From positions 50,319 to 114,318 of the forward strand of contig NZ_JASLER010000001.1 in the NCBI RefSeq assembly GCF_030151085.1: a stretch of DNA of 64,000 nucleotides. The letters are read 5' to 3'. Position 1 is the stretch's first letter. Every line of letters begins with the position of its first letter. This stretch comes from Bacteroides sp. GTDB lineage: Bacteria > Bacteroidota > Bacteroidia > Bacteroidales > Bacteroidaceae. The position numbers were made by a program, and so were the translations under genes. The notes under the pieces were generated by a model. That model saw only the letters and a list, made by a program, of their open reading frames with translations. It was not told where the DNA came from and did not search any database. Of the stretch, positions 53,125-62,215 are shown piece after piece.

Positions 53125-55938
53125 ATGAGAAAGACAATGAAAGTCATTATCCTCGCTTTGGCAGGATATGTATTATCTCCTTTGATGGTGATGGGGCAAC
53201 AAATGCCTCCCATTCCGGTAGATAAAAACGTGAAAATAGGAAAGCTCGACAATGGGCTGACTTATTACATCCGTCATAACGAGTACCCCAAAGGACAAGC
53301 CGATTTCTACATTGCGCAAAAAGTAGGTGCCATACAAGAAACGGATGAACAACGTGGGTTGGCTCACTTTCTGGAGCACATGTGCTTCAACGGTACCAAG
53401 AACTTCCCGGGCGATAAGCTCATCAAGTGGCTGGAAACGGTAGGAGTTAAATTCGGACAAAACCTGAATGCGGCAACCGGTGTTGAGCAGACAATCTACA
53501 GAATTTCAAGCGTACCCGTAGCTCGTGTAGGTGTACAAGATACTTGTCTGCTGATTTTGCATGACTGGGCAAACGACCTCCTGTTAGATGGCAAAGAGAT
53601 AGACAGCGAACGCAAAGTTATTCACGAAGAGTGGCGCAGCCAGACACCTCCCCAGCTTAGAATGATGGAAAGAGCGTTGCCTACGCTTTTCCCCGATAGC
53701 CGTTACGGATACCGTCTGCCCATAGGAGTTATGTCGGTAGTCGATAACTTCCCTCACCAAGCCCTTCGCGATTATTATGAGAAATGGTATCGCCCGGACT
53801 TGCAAGGTATTATCGTGGTAGGTGATATAGATGTAGACCGCATTGAAGCCAAGATTAAGGAAATGTTTTCGGGCATTGAAATGCCTCAGAACCCTGCTGA
53901 ACGTGAATACCTTCAGGTAGCAGATAATAAGGAGCCCATCATTGTGGTAGAGAAAGATAAGGAACAGCCTAATTCTTTACTTCAGTTAATGTTTAAGTAT
54001 GACGCCATGCCCGATTCCTTAAAGGGAGATATGAACTATCTCGCTATGAAGTACCTCTTTGATATGGCCGATATGATGATGATATATCGTTTCAATGACA
54101 TAGCAACAAAAGCGGACTCACCTTTCGCACAAGCTTTTGCTCAGAACGGTGATTATGTGGTAGCGATGACCAAAAAGGCTGCTAATTTCATGGCTTTAGT
54201 GAAAGGAACTGACGCTAAAGGTGCATTAGAAGCCGTTTATCGTGAAGTGCTCCGTGCTAAACGAGGTGGGTTTACCGCTACGGAATATGCACGCATACGT
54301 AGTGAATATCTTTCTTCTTTAGAGAAAGCATACAAGAACCGCAATCAGCAGGAAAACAAGGGCTTGGTTGATGAATATGTAGCCAATTTCTTGAGAAATG
54401 AGCCGATACCGGGTATTGAGAATGAATATCAGATAATGAATATGCTGGCTAACCAGATTCCGGTGGAAGCAGTCAACCAGGTATTTAATCAGGTGGTGAC
54501 TGACAGCAATATGGTAGTCTACTGCATGATGCCCGAAAAAGAAGGCATAACCTATCCTACCCATGCAGAATTAGCCGAGAGTTTGAAGAAAGTAGCTGCT
54601 GAAAACATTGCTCCTTATGTGGATAATGTGAAATCCGAACCATTAATCAGTCAATTGCCCGCTGCCGGAAAAGTAGTGGCTGAGAAACAGAATAAAGAGT
54701 TCGATGCAATAGAGTGGACGCTGTCCAATGGTGCCAAAGTATTGGTGAAGAAGACTGATTTTAAAGAAGATGAGATTTGCGTGGAAATCGTCTCCAAAGG
54801 TGGTACATCTATTTATGGTGAGGAAGACGCTGCCAATCTGATATTTATGCCATTATTGTTCCACCAATGTGGTTTGGGCAAATATACGTATGCCGATTTG
54901 GCGAAATACATGGCAGGTAAACAAGCTGTTCTCACACCTGCGCTGGATGACTATATGAAGCAGATGTCCGGAAATACCACTCCGAAGGACCTTAAGACAC
55001 TGATGGAACTTATCTACATGGCTTTCACTTCGCTCAATATCACTGAAGATGAATTTACTGCTCTGCAGAATTTGTACAAAGGGGCGCTTCAGAACCAGAT
55101 TGCCAATCCTGACTTCATTTTCGGCAATAAGTTGCAGCAATATCTGTACAACTCTTCTAAAAAGCAAGGGCTGGATATTCCGGTCATTGAGAATGCAAAT
55201 CGTGAGCGTATGCTGGAAATTGTACACGAACGTTTCTCTAACGCTGCCAACTTCACCTTCGTATTCAGTGGCAATGTGAATGTGGATGAGTTGAAGACGT
55301 TGGCAGAGCAATACATTGCCAGTTTGCCGGCCGATGCAAAGAAGAAGGAAGACATCAAGCGTGCTGCTCTGGGCATGAACGGAGGTAATAAGACAGATGA
55401 GTTTACACAGAAAATGGAAGTACCGCAAACCCATGCCGCTGTAATTATCGGTGCAAAGCTGCCTTATACATTGAAGAATAAACAAATGGTTCAAATAGCT
55501 GCTCAGATAATCTCTACCCGCTTGTTGGCTGAGGTGAGAGAAAAACAAGGTGCTACTTATTCTATCTATACAAGAGGTGACTTGACACGTACGGAAGATA
55601 CTCCGTTGGTATTCCAAACAGTATTCAAGATGAAGCCTGAAAAGAAAGAAACTGTTCTGAAGACCATCCGCGATGAGTTTGAGAAGATGACACAAAGCGT
55701 AGATGTCGCCGAACTGAATAAGGTAAAGGAATTCATGGTGAAGAGTTATACTGAAAGTCTGAATAAGAACGAAGCATGGAGCACTGCCATGTCAGGTTTT
55801 GAGCTTGTTCCTGTCAATACGTTGACTAACGCTATCGCTACGCTGAATACGATTACTGAAAAGGACATCGCTCAGCTTATGAAGCAGGTGATGGGGCAGG
55901 ATAATTACCGGGTAGTGGTGATGAATCCGGAACAGTAA
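53125..55938 (+). CDS. M16-family (pitrilysin-type) zinc metallopeptidase
   Basis: This is an exported peptidase of 937 aa with two M16 halves. A signal peptide ends near VMGQQ. The active-site motif is HFLEH (His81, Glu84, His85), with the distal zinc-ligand Glu probably in SERKVIHEEW. The second half (from about 520) is the inactive partner, with REKQGATYSIYTRGD as its conserved loop. M16 enzymes cut short unstructured peptides in a closed chamber. It has the same promoter type as the peptide exporter, suggesting it degrades or trims the secreted peptides or their leaders. Confidence 0.93.
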   Translation: MRKTMKVIILALAGYVLSPLMVMGQQMPPIPVDKNVKIGKLDNGLTYYIRHNEYPKGQADFYIAQKVGAIQETDEQRGLAHFLEHMCFNGTKNFPGDKLIKWLETVGVKFGQNLNAATGVEQTIYRISSVPVARVGVQDTCLLILHDWANDLLLDGKEIDSERKVIHEEWRSQTPPQLRMMERALPTLFPDSRYGYRLPIGVMSVVDNFPHQALRDYYEKWYRPDLQGIIVVGDIDVDRIEAKIKEMFSGIEMPQNPAEREYLQVADNKEPIIVVEKDKEQPNSLLQLMFKYDAMPDSLKGDMNYLAMKYLFDMADMMMIYRFNDIATKADSPFAQAFAQNGDYVVAMTKKAANFMALVKGTDAKGALEAVYREVLRAKRGGFTATEYARIRSEYLSSLEKAYKNRNQQENKGLVDEYVANFLRNEPIPGIENEYQIMNMLANQIPVEAVNQVFNQVVTDSNMVVYCMMPEKEGITYPTHAELAESLKKVAAENIAPYVDNVKSEPLISQLPAAGKVVAEKQNKEFDAIEWTLSNGAKVLVKKTDFKEDEICVEIVSKGGTSIYGEEDAANLIFMPLLFHQCGLGKYTYADLAKYMAGKQAVLTPALDDYMKQMSGNTTPKDLKTLMELIYMAFTSLNITEDEFTALQNLYKGALQNQIANPDFIFGNKLQQYLYNSSKKQGLDIPVIENANRERMLEIVHERFSNAANFTFVFSGNVNVDELKTLAEQYIASLPADAKKKEDIKRAALGMNGGNKTDEFTQKMEVPQTHAAVIIGAKLPYTLKNKQMVQIAAQIISTRLLAEVREKQGATYSIYTRGDLTRTEDTPLVFQTVFKMKPEKKETVLKTIRDEFEKMTQSVDVAELNKVKEFMVKSYTESLNKNEAWSTAMSGFELVPVNTLTNAIATLNTITEKDIAQLMKQVMGQDNYRVVVMNPEQ

Positions 55939-55959
55939 GAGATTCAAACTTATAGATTG

Positions 55960-56027
55960 AGGCGCGGGTTATGCGGAACATACGGATTATCAATAATGTA
56001 ATCCTGAGTTCTTCATAATCCGCGCCT
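55960..56027. repeat. REP-like inverted repeat between the M16 and permease genes
   Basis: AGGCGCGGGTTATG (55960-55973) and CATAATCCGCGCCT (56014-56027) pair with one wobble. An inner GGATTA/GTAATCC stem gives a double hairpin. The core resembles the element at 33248-33326. It lies between convergent genes and may also terminate transcription. Confidence 0.7.
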
Positions 56028-56035
56028 TTCGTGTA

Positions 56036-57274
56036 CTATTTCTGCTTCTCTTTCTCCTCCTTGTGCGCTTCAATCACATGCTTGCGGCTTTGTAATATCT
56101 GCCAGCGATAAACCAGGCAGGTCGTTATGAAATAGATTCCCGTTTGTATCCATAATGCTTGGTATTCAAAGGAAACTTCGTTGAGGGAAGCTCCCATACT
56201 GTTAATCCTTACATATCCATTGATCCCGAAGGTGGAAGGAAAGATATATGAGAAATATTTCCAGAAAGCAGGCATGGCAGCACCCGGCCACGAAATGCCG
56301 GAAAGAAACAACAATGGCACCGAGGTGAAAACAAACAGTAACATACATGTTTCGCGGTTGCGGATGGCAATGGAAGCAGTCATGGCAAAGAAAATGCAAG
56401 CTGCCAGATAGGGGAGGGTGAACAAAGTCAATGCTCCCGGTATGGCAATCTGGTTGAGACTAAAGAGGCGGGGCACTATACATAATATGTAAACAGCCAC
56501 TAATGAGTAAACCATGAAATAACTCAGCCCTTTTCCCATGACAATACGCAGAGTGCCGTTGTAATGGCGATTGATAGGAACCAAATCTTTGAAACGGTTT
56601 TGTTCACGGGCAGTTCCTGCAGATAGCCCGATTCCCAGTAATAAAGTCTGCTGAATAATCAGCATCAATACAGCCGGTATCAGGAAAGCGGCAAATCCAT
56701 TGGTCGGGTTGAAGAGGGCTACGTCTTCATATTCTATCGGATAGGCTGTAATCTCATCCTGACGGTCGGTAGTATTGCCGGCACGTGCTATTTTGATATC
56801 CGCATTCATAGCCAGCGATACGTTGGTATTGGTGTTCAGCAGAGATTTGTAGTACAACAATCCGCTCATGTCGCAGTAAAGGCTGACTTGCGTCTGCTTG
56901 CCACGGGCTATGTCGTCACTGAAGTGCGCAGGAATATAGATGATGCCGTATGCCTGTCGGTCTTTCAACATCAATTTGGCTTCTTCCATATCGGCGCAGT
57001 AGGTTACTATCTCTACTTCTGGACTGGCATCTACTTTGCGCAGATATTCGCGGCTCAATGAAGAACGTGAGTTGTCCACCACCACGGCAGGTACTTCGCG
57101 GATGGTTTCGTTGGTATATATAAAGGCATATATTAGCGGATAGACCACCGGAACAAGCACAAAGAAGATAAGCACGCCTTGATCGCGAAAGGTTGTGCGG
57201 AACTCTTGCTTCCATATATAGAACAAGTCGTATATTCCTTCTATTACTCTTCGTTTGAACGTCAAGTCTTTCAT
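56036..57274 (-). CDS. ABC-2 type transporter permease (second of a pair)
   Basis: This is an inner-membrane permease of 412 aa. The N-terminal helix (about 32-53) is followed by a periplasmic loop of about 140 residues (AVVVDNSRSSLSREYLRKVDASPEVEIV) and then about five helices, as in YbhR/YhgE-like exporters. The ATG overlaps the stop of the preceding permease by one base (TAATG). It is part of the TolC-HlyD-permease-permease operon. The operon has no ATPase gene, so the motor must come from elsewhere. Confidence 0.88.
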   Translation of the reverse strand: MKDLTFKRRVIEGIYDLFYIWKQEFRTTFRDQGVLIFFVLVPVVYPLIYAFIYTNETIREVPAVVVDNSRSSLSREYLRKVDASPEVEIVTYCADMEEAKLMLKDRQAYGIIYIPAHFSDDIARGKQTQVSLYCDMSGLLYYKSLLNTNTNVSLAMNADIKIARAGNTTDRQDEITAYPIEYEDVALFNPTNGFAAFLIPAVLMLIIQQTLLLGIGLSAGTAREQNRFKDLVPINRHYNGTLRIVMGKGLSYFMVYSLVAVYILCIVPRLFSLNQIAIPGALTLFTLPYLAACIFFAMTASIAIRNRETCMLLFVFTSVPLLFLSGISWPGAAMPAFWKYFSYIFPSTFGINGYVRINSMGASLNEVSFEYQALWIQTGIYFITTCLVYRWQILQSRKHVIEAHKEEKEKQK

Positions 57275-58452
57275 TATGGTACGTATTTATAGTAAATCAA
57301 TGCTTCTTTCAGCCGGCGGGCTACAAGGAAAGGAAGCATCATAAATATGAGCAACGCCACATAGTTGACCCAAGAATAAATCATCGGGTAACCGTTCAGA
57401 GCTTGGTCTACATAAATCAGGAAGTAATGGCGTAACGGAAATAAGTTTGCCAATGCTTGTAATACGGGATGCATCCCCATAAGCGGGAAAGATAATCCGC
57501 ACATCGAGAAAGAGAGTACTCCCCACAAGGAAGCAAAACTAAGTCCCAAACGCAGGGTGGGCAGGGTGCCTATCATCAGTATACCCATTCCTTGCGATGC
57601 CAATACCAGGCAGAGAGTGGCAAGAAGCATCGGCAGAATGCCACTGTTGCAAGGGAAATGCAGGAAGCCGTACAAATATACATTGTACAATATCCCCATC
57701 AGGAAGAATATGAAAGTATGCGGCAGTAGTTTGCCGGCAAGTGAAATCCAGATGGAGTTATTGCTCATCCGCAGCCACTCGCGTGCAGTACGGTCCTTAA
57801 TCTCTACACCGATGGAGTAGACGGTAATCATAAAAATGAGTAGCATCAATACACCGGGTGCAAAAGTGTTACACAAATACACCGAGTAGTTCAGCCATGG
57901 GTTGTTGAGCGGATGGGTATCAATCACTATGGGTTGAAGGAATGCCATAGCCTGGGCTTCGGTAGCGCCTTTAGCATACAAGGCTGTGCGTGCAGCGGCA
58001 CCCGATGCCAGTTCGCTCATCATTTTCATATCTCTGTAAAGCAGAGAACCGGCAATCAGCAGGGTATTATTGGTATAGAAAGATACCTTTGGCTGCCGCT
58101 GGGCTTGTGCCTTGGCGGAAGTACCTTTGGGGATATAATAGAAACCATAAATCTCTCCACGCTGCATGGCGGTACGTGCTTCGCTGATAGTGGGGTAGTG
58201 GGCAATGATAGCGGTCTGCTCAAAGGCATCTAAGTTGCGCGCCAACTGTCGGGAAGTAGTGGTCATGTCTTGGTCGACAATACCTGCGGGCATGTTTGTG
58301 GGCAGTCCGGAATCCATCAACGTAGTGAAGAAGATATAGCAGAACAAGGGCGCTATGACCATGCAGAATAGATATAGCGGTCGGGAGACGAGACGCCGGC
58401 ATTCGCGTTTCATCACATTCCATAGGGCTATATATTTTCTTTCTTTTTCCAT
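57274..58452 (-). CDS. ABC-2 type transporter permease (first of a pair)
   Basis: This is an inner-membrane permease of 392 aa with the same layout as its neighbour: helix near 22-42, large periplasmic loop with AGIVDQDMTTTSRQLARNLDAFEQ, and five or so C-terminal helices. The similarity of layout suggests that the two genes arose by duplication and that the proteins form a heterodimer. It lies 36 bp after the HlyD-type adaptor gene. Confidence 0.88.
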   Translation of the reverse strand: MEKERKYIALWNVMKRECRRLVSRPLYLFCMVIAPLFCYIFFTTLMDSGLPTNMPAGIVDQDMTTTSRQLARNLDAFEQTAIIAHYPTISEARTAMQRGEIYGFYYIPKGTSAKAQAQRQPKVSFYTNNTLLIAGSLLYRDMKMMSELASGAAARTALYAKGATEAQAMAFLQPIVIDTHPLNNPWLNYSVYLCNTFAPGVLMLLIFMITVYSIGVEIKDRTAREWLRMSNNSIWISLAGKLLPHTFIFFLMGILYNVYLYGFLHFPCNSGILPMLLATLCLVLASQGMGILMIGTLPTLRLGLSFASLWGVLSFSMCGLSFPLMGMHPVLQALANLFPLRHYFLIYVDQALNGYPMIYSWVNYVALLIFMMLPFLVARRLKEALIYYKYVP

Positions 58453-58488
58453 TCTTATTCCAAATTACCTTATCACTTTATCACCTTA

Positions 58489-59475
58489 TCACCTTTTTAA
58501 TATCACACTCATTCCGGGTCTTAACCCTTCTATTTTCTCTTGTGGTGATGCTTTCACCTCAAATGTCTTCAGGTCGAATTGTCCGGTCGTTTTAGTTGCC
58601 TTCCAAGCGGCATACGTACCGAGGTCCTTCATATAATATACTTTCAGACGGATGTTCTTGTCGAGTGCCGGCACGAATGCGTCGAACTCTGTATTCATAC
58701 TTAAACCTTGTAGTAAGTCTTCGCGTACATTGAATGTTACCCACATATCATCCAGAATGGCAATGTTCATGATAGGAGCGCCTGTTCCGACCAATTCACC
58801 TACCTTGGGGAAGATTTCGGATACTTCACCTGCGGTTTGTGCTATCAGATAGGTCTCTTTGATATAAGATTCTACTTCGGCAACTGCTCCTTTGGCACGG
58901 TCTACCAATGCTGCTGCGGCGGCTTTGTCTTCGCGTTCCGCACCATTCTTTGCCATGTCGTATTGGGCTTTGGCTGCCTTTTCGGTGGCGATGGCGGCAT
59001 CACGCTGGGCAGTTACTTCGTCCAACTTTTGGGCGGACATAACGCCTTGGTCAGCCAGGTTCTTCACACGCTTATACGACTTTTCGGCAATAACCAATCC
59101 GGCTTGTGCTTTCTGCCACATCTCGTAGGCAGCTTGAATTTGTTCCCGGCGGGCACCTTTCAGTGCTTTATCGTTTTGAGCTTGTGCAGCGGTTTCGGCG
59201 GCACGGGCTTGTTCTAGTTTGGCTTGTACGTCGGGGGCTTCCAGAATGGCAAGGGTATCTCCGGCTTGCACACTTTGACCTTCTTTTACGCGAAACTCCA
59301 GAATACGTCCCGGAACTTTGCTCGATACGCGGTATTCCGTTACTTCAGCTTGTCCCTGCACAATCTCCGGCCCTTTACGCAACATAAAGAAACCTACAAT
59401 AGCAACAATGGCAATAACTCCTGTCAGTGTGAGGAATGCCAATAGCATGTTAGTGTTTTGTGACTTTGTATCCAT
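58489..59475 (-). CDS. HlyD/EmrA-type efflux adaptor
   Basis: This is a membrane fusion protein of 328 aa with one N-terminal helix (about 10-32), lipoyl half VSSKVPGRILEFRVKEGQSVQAGDTL, a long Ala-rich coiled-coil hairpin (about 80-200), and the returning lipoyl half (IAQTAGEVSEIFPKVG). It joins the two permeases to the TolC protein encoded just upstream. Substrate unknown; drugs, bile salts or lipids are typical for such systems. Confidence 0.9.
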   Translation of the reverse strand: MDTKSQNTNMLLAFLTLTGVIAIVAIVGFFMLRKGPEIVQGQAEVTEYRVSSKVPGRILEFRVKEGQSVQAGDTLAILEAPDVQAKLEQARAAETAAQAQNDKALKGARREQIQAAYEMWQKAQAGLVIAEKSYKRVKNLADQGVMSAQKLDEVTAQRDAAIATEKAAKAQYDMAKNGAEREDKAAAAALVDRAKGAVAEVESYIKETYLIAQTAGEVSEIFPKVGELVGTGAPIMNIAILDDMWVTFNVREDLLQGLSMNTEFDAFVPALDKNIRLKVYYMKDLGTYAAWKATKTTGQFDLKTFEVKASPQEKIEGLRPGMSVILKR

Positions 59476-59527
59476 TTTCAGATTTATGATTTTAGATTCC
59501 TGATTGTTAATTATGAATTGTCAACTG

Positions 59528-61015
59528 TCAATTATGGATTGTTAATTGCCCCGTTGCTTTTTGCAGATAGATCTCCGTCAGTTTTACGTCAATCTGAGCA
59601 TCTATCTTTTCTGATTGGGCGGATAACCAAGCTGTATGCGCTTCGAGTACGTTACTAGCAGTGATAACACCTTCTTCAAAACCAAGATTGGCGTAGCGAA
59701 GATTTTCATCCGCTTTCTCCAGATTCTTTTCCGCCATAGCCAGCTTCTTTGCGGCTTCGTTTACTTTGAAGACGGATTGGTTGACTTGCAATTCAATCTT
59801 TTCCTTGGCATCATCAAGTTGGTATTGGGCAATACGGGCTTCGGACTTGGCTGCCTTTACTTTATACGAACCTTCGCCCCAATGCCAAATCGGTACTTGT
59901 AATACGACACCTACATTCCACATGCCCTTGAACTTGTTTTCGAAACTATTGAATACCGAAGGATTGGTTGCCATGTAGCTGCCCATCAATGCCAGGGAAG
60001 GCAGATATTCGGAGCGGGTTACATTAACCTTCTGCTTGTAGATATTGGTGGCAAGTTCCAAGCTTCGGATTTCAGGGCGGGTAGCATATACTGCGGAGAT
60101 ATCTATTCCATTGGTAGCGGTGGCAATGGTAGACCATTCTTTCTCCTGCTCATCTTTCAGTGCGATAGGGGTAGTGAGGTCGAGACCACATAGTTGGCAC
60201 AACAACATTTTCGATAAACTTAAACCGTCTTCCACTTTGGTCAATGTCATTTCAGCTTCGTTTACCTTTACTTTAACCGATAAACCGTCCGCTTTAGTGG
60301 CAACTCCTTCGGCAATCATCTTGTCTACATCGCTTTCAAGCTTTTGAAGCAGATGGAGATAACTATCAGCCAACCTTTTCTTACCGGCTAAGGAAACTAC
60401 TTGCCAATACGCTTGGTCGGTACTGAGGATAACATCCTGCATGCCTGTGCTATGTTGCTGGCGAGCCAGCTCTTCGGCATAGCGGGTAATCTTATTGTAT
60501 GCACGGATTTTACCACCCATGTATAGCGGTTGCGTCAATGTGATGGCACCTGCATACATGTTACGTGTATCTGTACGGAATGCATCGACAAGCGAATTGC
60601 CCAATCCATTGAGAGGTGATGCAATATCTATATTTCCTAATGCTTGTATTAATGCCATGAACTGCGGATTCTGCGTTAGTTGCGGATATTGGGTCAACAT
60701 TCCTTGTATTCCACTTTGCATAGCTCCGCTGACTTGTGTACCTACGGAACTTAGCGCTCCTTTCTGAGCGTCACTTAAAAGGGATATTTCTTTTTGGCTG
60801 CGCATGTATCCGCCGGTTGCCGAAATATCGGGAAGATAATTGGTGAATGCTGCCTTCCGCTGATAGTGTGCCGCATTGATTTTTTCTTGGCTTATCAGCA
60901 GTTCCTTGTTGTTGGCTATGGCCAATGCACGGCAACTATCCAGGCTCAATACCTGTTGTGCGCCAAGCGGGAGTGTAAGGCAAACCAATCCAATGAAACA
61001 GAAGAACTTCTTCAT
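59528..61015 (-). CDS. TolC-family outer membrane efflux protein
   Basis: This is an outer-membrane channel of 495 aa with signal peptide ending PLGAQQ. The first OEP half begins LSLDSCRALAIANNKELLISQEKI, and the second contains LELATNIYKQKVNVTRSEYLPSLALMGSY. A Gln/Pro-rich stretch near 100-125 is an insertion. It is the first gene of the efflux operon. It is unlike the TolC at 51707 in length and is not preceded by the TAAC repeats, so the two systems are separately controlled. Confidence 0.92.
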   Translation of the reverse strand: MKKFFCFIGLVCLTLPLGAQQVLSLDSCRALAIANNKELLISQEKINAAHYQRKAAFTNYLPDISATGGYMRSQKEISLLSDAQKGALSSVGTQVSGAMQSGIQGMLTQYPQLTQNPQFMALIQALGNIDIASPLNGLGNSLVDAFRTDTRNMYAGAITLTQPLYMGGKIRAYNKITRYAEELARQQHSTGMQDVILSTDQAYWQVVSLAGKKRLADSYLHLLQKLESDVDKMIAEGVATKADGLSVKVKVNEAEMTLTKVEDGLSLSKMLLCQLCGLDLTTPIALKDEQEKEWSTIATATNGIDISAVYATRPEIRSLELATNIYKQKVNVTRSEYLPSLALMGSYMATNPSVFNSFENKFKGMWNVGVVLQVPIWHWGEGSYKVKAAKSEARIAQYQLDDAKEKIELQVNQSVFKVNEAAKKLAMAEKNLEKADENLRYANLGFEEGVITASNVLEAHTAWLSAQSEKIDAQIDVKLTEIYLQKATGQLTIHN

Positions 61016-61086
61016 CGTGTCTATACATTAAAAGGGTGAATAATGGTTCGTTTTGTAGTGCAACAATAATTGCATAAACAACGATG

Positions 61087-61094
61087 CAAATGTA
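61087..61094 (-). promoter_or_regulatory. -7 box of the efflux operon
   Basis: TACATTTG on the minus strand, 71 bp before the TolC start, fits TAnnTTTG. Confidence 0.45.
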
Positions 61095-61156
61095 TAGGGT
61101 TTTAATGAGACAACAAAATATTTTTTAGCTTTTTTACTTTTTCAGGGGTTGAGGCT

Positions 61157-62026
61157 TTATTCCAACGAGAACGATTGAGAACCGATCATAGTGCCATCAG
61201 CAAAGATATCTACCCGATATTTGCCGGCATAAAGGAATTCTTCTACATTCCAGTATACGGTAAGATTTTGTTCTTCACCGTTGTATTCTATGTATTTCTT
61301 GATGGAGTATGCCAAATTGCGATTTTCGTAGGAGAATGTATTGGAGGCATTTTTGGTCAAGACGTCATTATCAGGCTTTGTGATGCGGATATAAAGGGTA
61401 CGTTCGCCGGTTTCAGCAGTAATATTCTTGACTATAGTGAAATTAATTTTAAATTTCACGACATCTTTTACTTTCTTTGCTACTTTATCTCTCTTGTTGA
61501 CTGCAAGTATGTTGATGTTTGTCGCATCTAGTTGTGCGGCAAGAGTCACCGTCTTGGTCAGATTTTTCTTCTCTTCGGACAAATTGCTTACTTGACGCGA
61601 AGCTGCATTGTACTTTTGCGTAACGTCTGCTATGACTTCTCTTTGATGAGCTGTGAGGCGGTTTAACGAATCAATTTGATTAATGTAACCTATCATAATT
61701 TTGCGTAATGAAGCCAGTTCATTCTTCAAGCGACGTATCTCGCTGGCATTACTGCTCTTTACGGTACGTAACTCTTCCAACAAACGTTGAGTTTTTACTT
61801 GTTCTTGCTCTAATAGTGTGGATAGGGAGTCGTTGGAAACGGTTAGTTTCAGTTCATCATATTGTTTGGCGAAATCGGTATATTGGTTTTCAAGGTCTTC
61901 CTTATCCAGATTGAATTCCAACACCAACTCTTTATTTGTTTTCTTTTCTGAAATGAGCAAAATGGTTACTCCTATCAATGCTAATACTAATATTACTCCT
62001 AGAACGATTAGAGATTTACTTTTCAT
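61157..62026 (-). CDS. Membrane-anchored coiled-coil protein of unknown function
   Basis: This is a 289-aa protein with one N-terminal membrane helix (about 5-27; LIVLGVILVLALIGVTILLIS), a long coiled coil (about 33-165; rich in Glu, Lys, Leu) and a C-terminal beta-rich domain (about 185-289; FKINFTIVKNITAETGERTLYIRI and YAGKYRVDIFADG). I do not recognise a functional family. The layout suggests a structural or scaffolding role at the inner membrane facing the periplasm. It is likely to be monocistronic. Confidence 0.75.
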   Translation of the reverse strand: MKSKSLIVLGVILVLALIGVTILLISEKKTNKELVLEFNLDKEDLENQYTDFAKQYDELKLTVSNDSLSTLLEQEQVKTQRLLEELRTVKSSNASEIRRLKNELASLRKIMIGYINQIDSLNRLTAHQREVIADVTQKYNAASRQVSNLSEEKKNLTKTVTLAAQLDATNINILAVNKRDKVAKKVKDVVKFKINFTIVKNITAETGERTLYIRITKPDNDVLTKNASNTFSYENRNLAYSIKKYIEYNGEEQNLTVYWNVEEFLYAGKYRVDIFADGTMIGSQSFSLE

Positions 62027-62069
62027 CTTATATTACTATTTTAGATTCGGTTCGATAATTTTCTGGCGG

Positions 62070-62077
62070 CAAAGATA
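62070..62077 (-). promoter_or_regulatory. -7 box of the coiled-coil gene
   Basis: TATCTTTG on the minus strand lies 43 bp before the start at 62026. Confidence 0.5.
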
Positions 62078-62162
62078 ATACTACCCTACAACCTTATCAC
62101 GCTTTATCTCCTATTTAACTAAAATTATTACGGAAATATTTCTTTAATTACGAATGTCGTTG

Positions 62163-62170
62163 TACTTTTG
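62163..62170 (+). promoter_or_regulatory. -7 box of mdh
   Basis: TACTTTTG lies 45 bp before the mdh ATG. Confidence 0.55.
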
Positions 62171-62215
62171 CACCATCTTTATAGAACACTATAATAAACA
62201 AAAACTTTAGAAATT

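Noticed and set aside
54853..55695. 280-codon open frame on the minus strand
   Set aside because: It lies wholly inside the well-supported M16 peptidase gene on the opposite strand and resembles no protein family.
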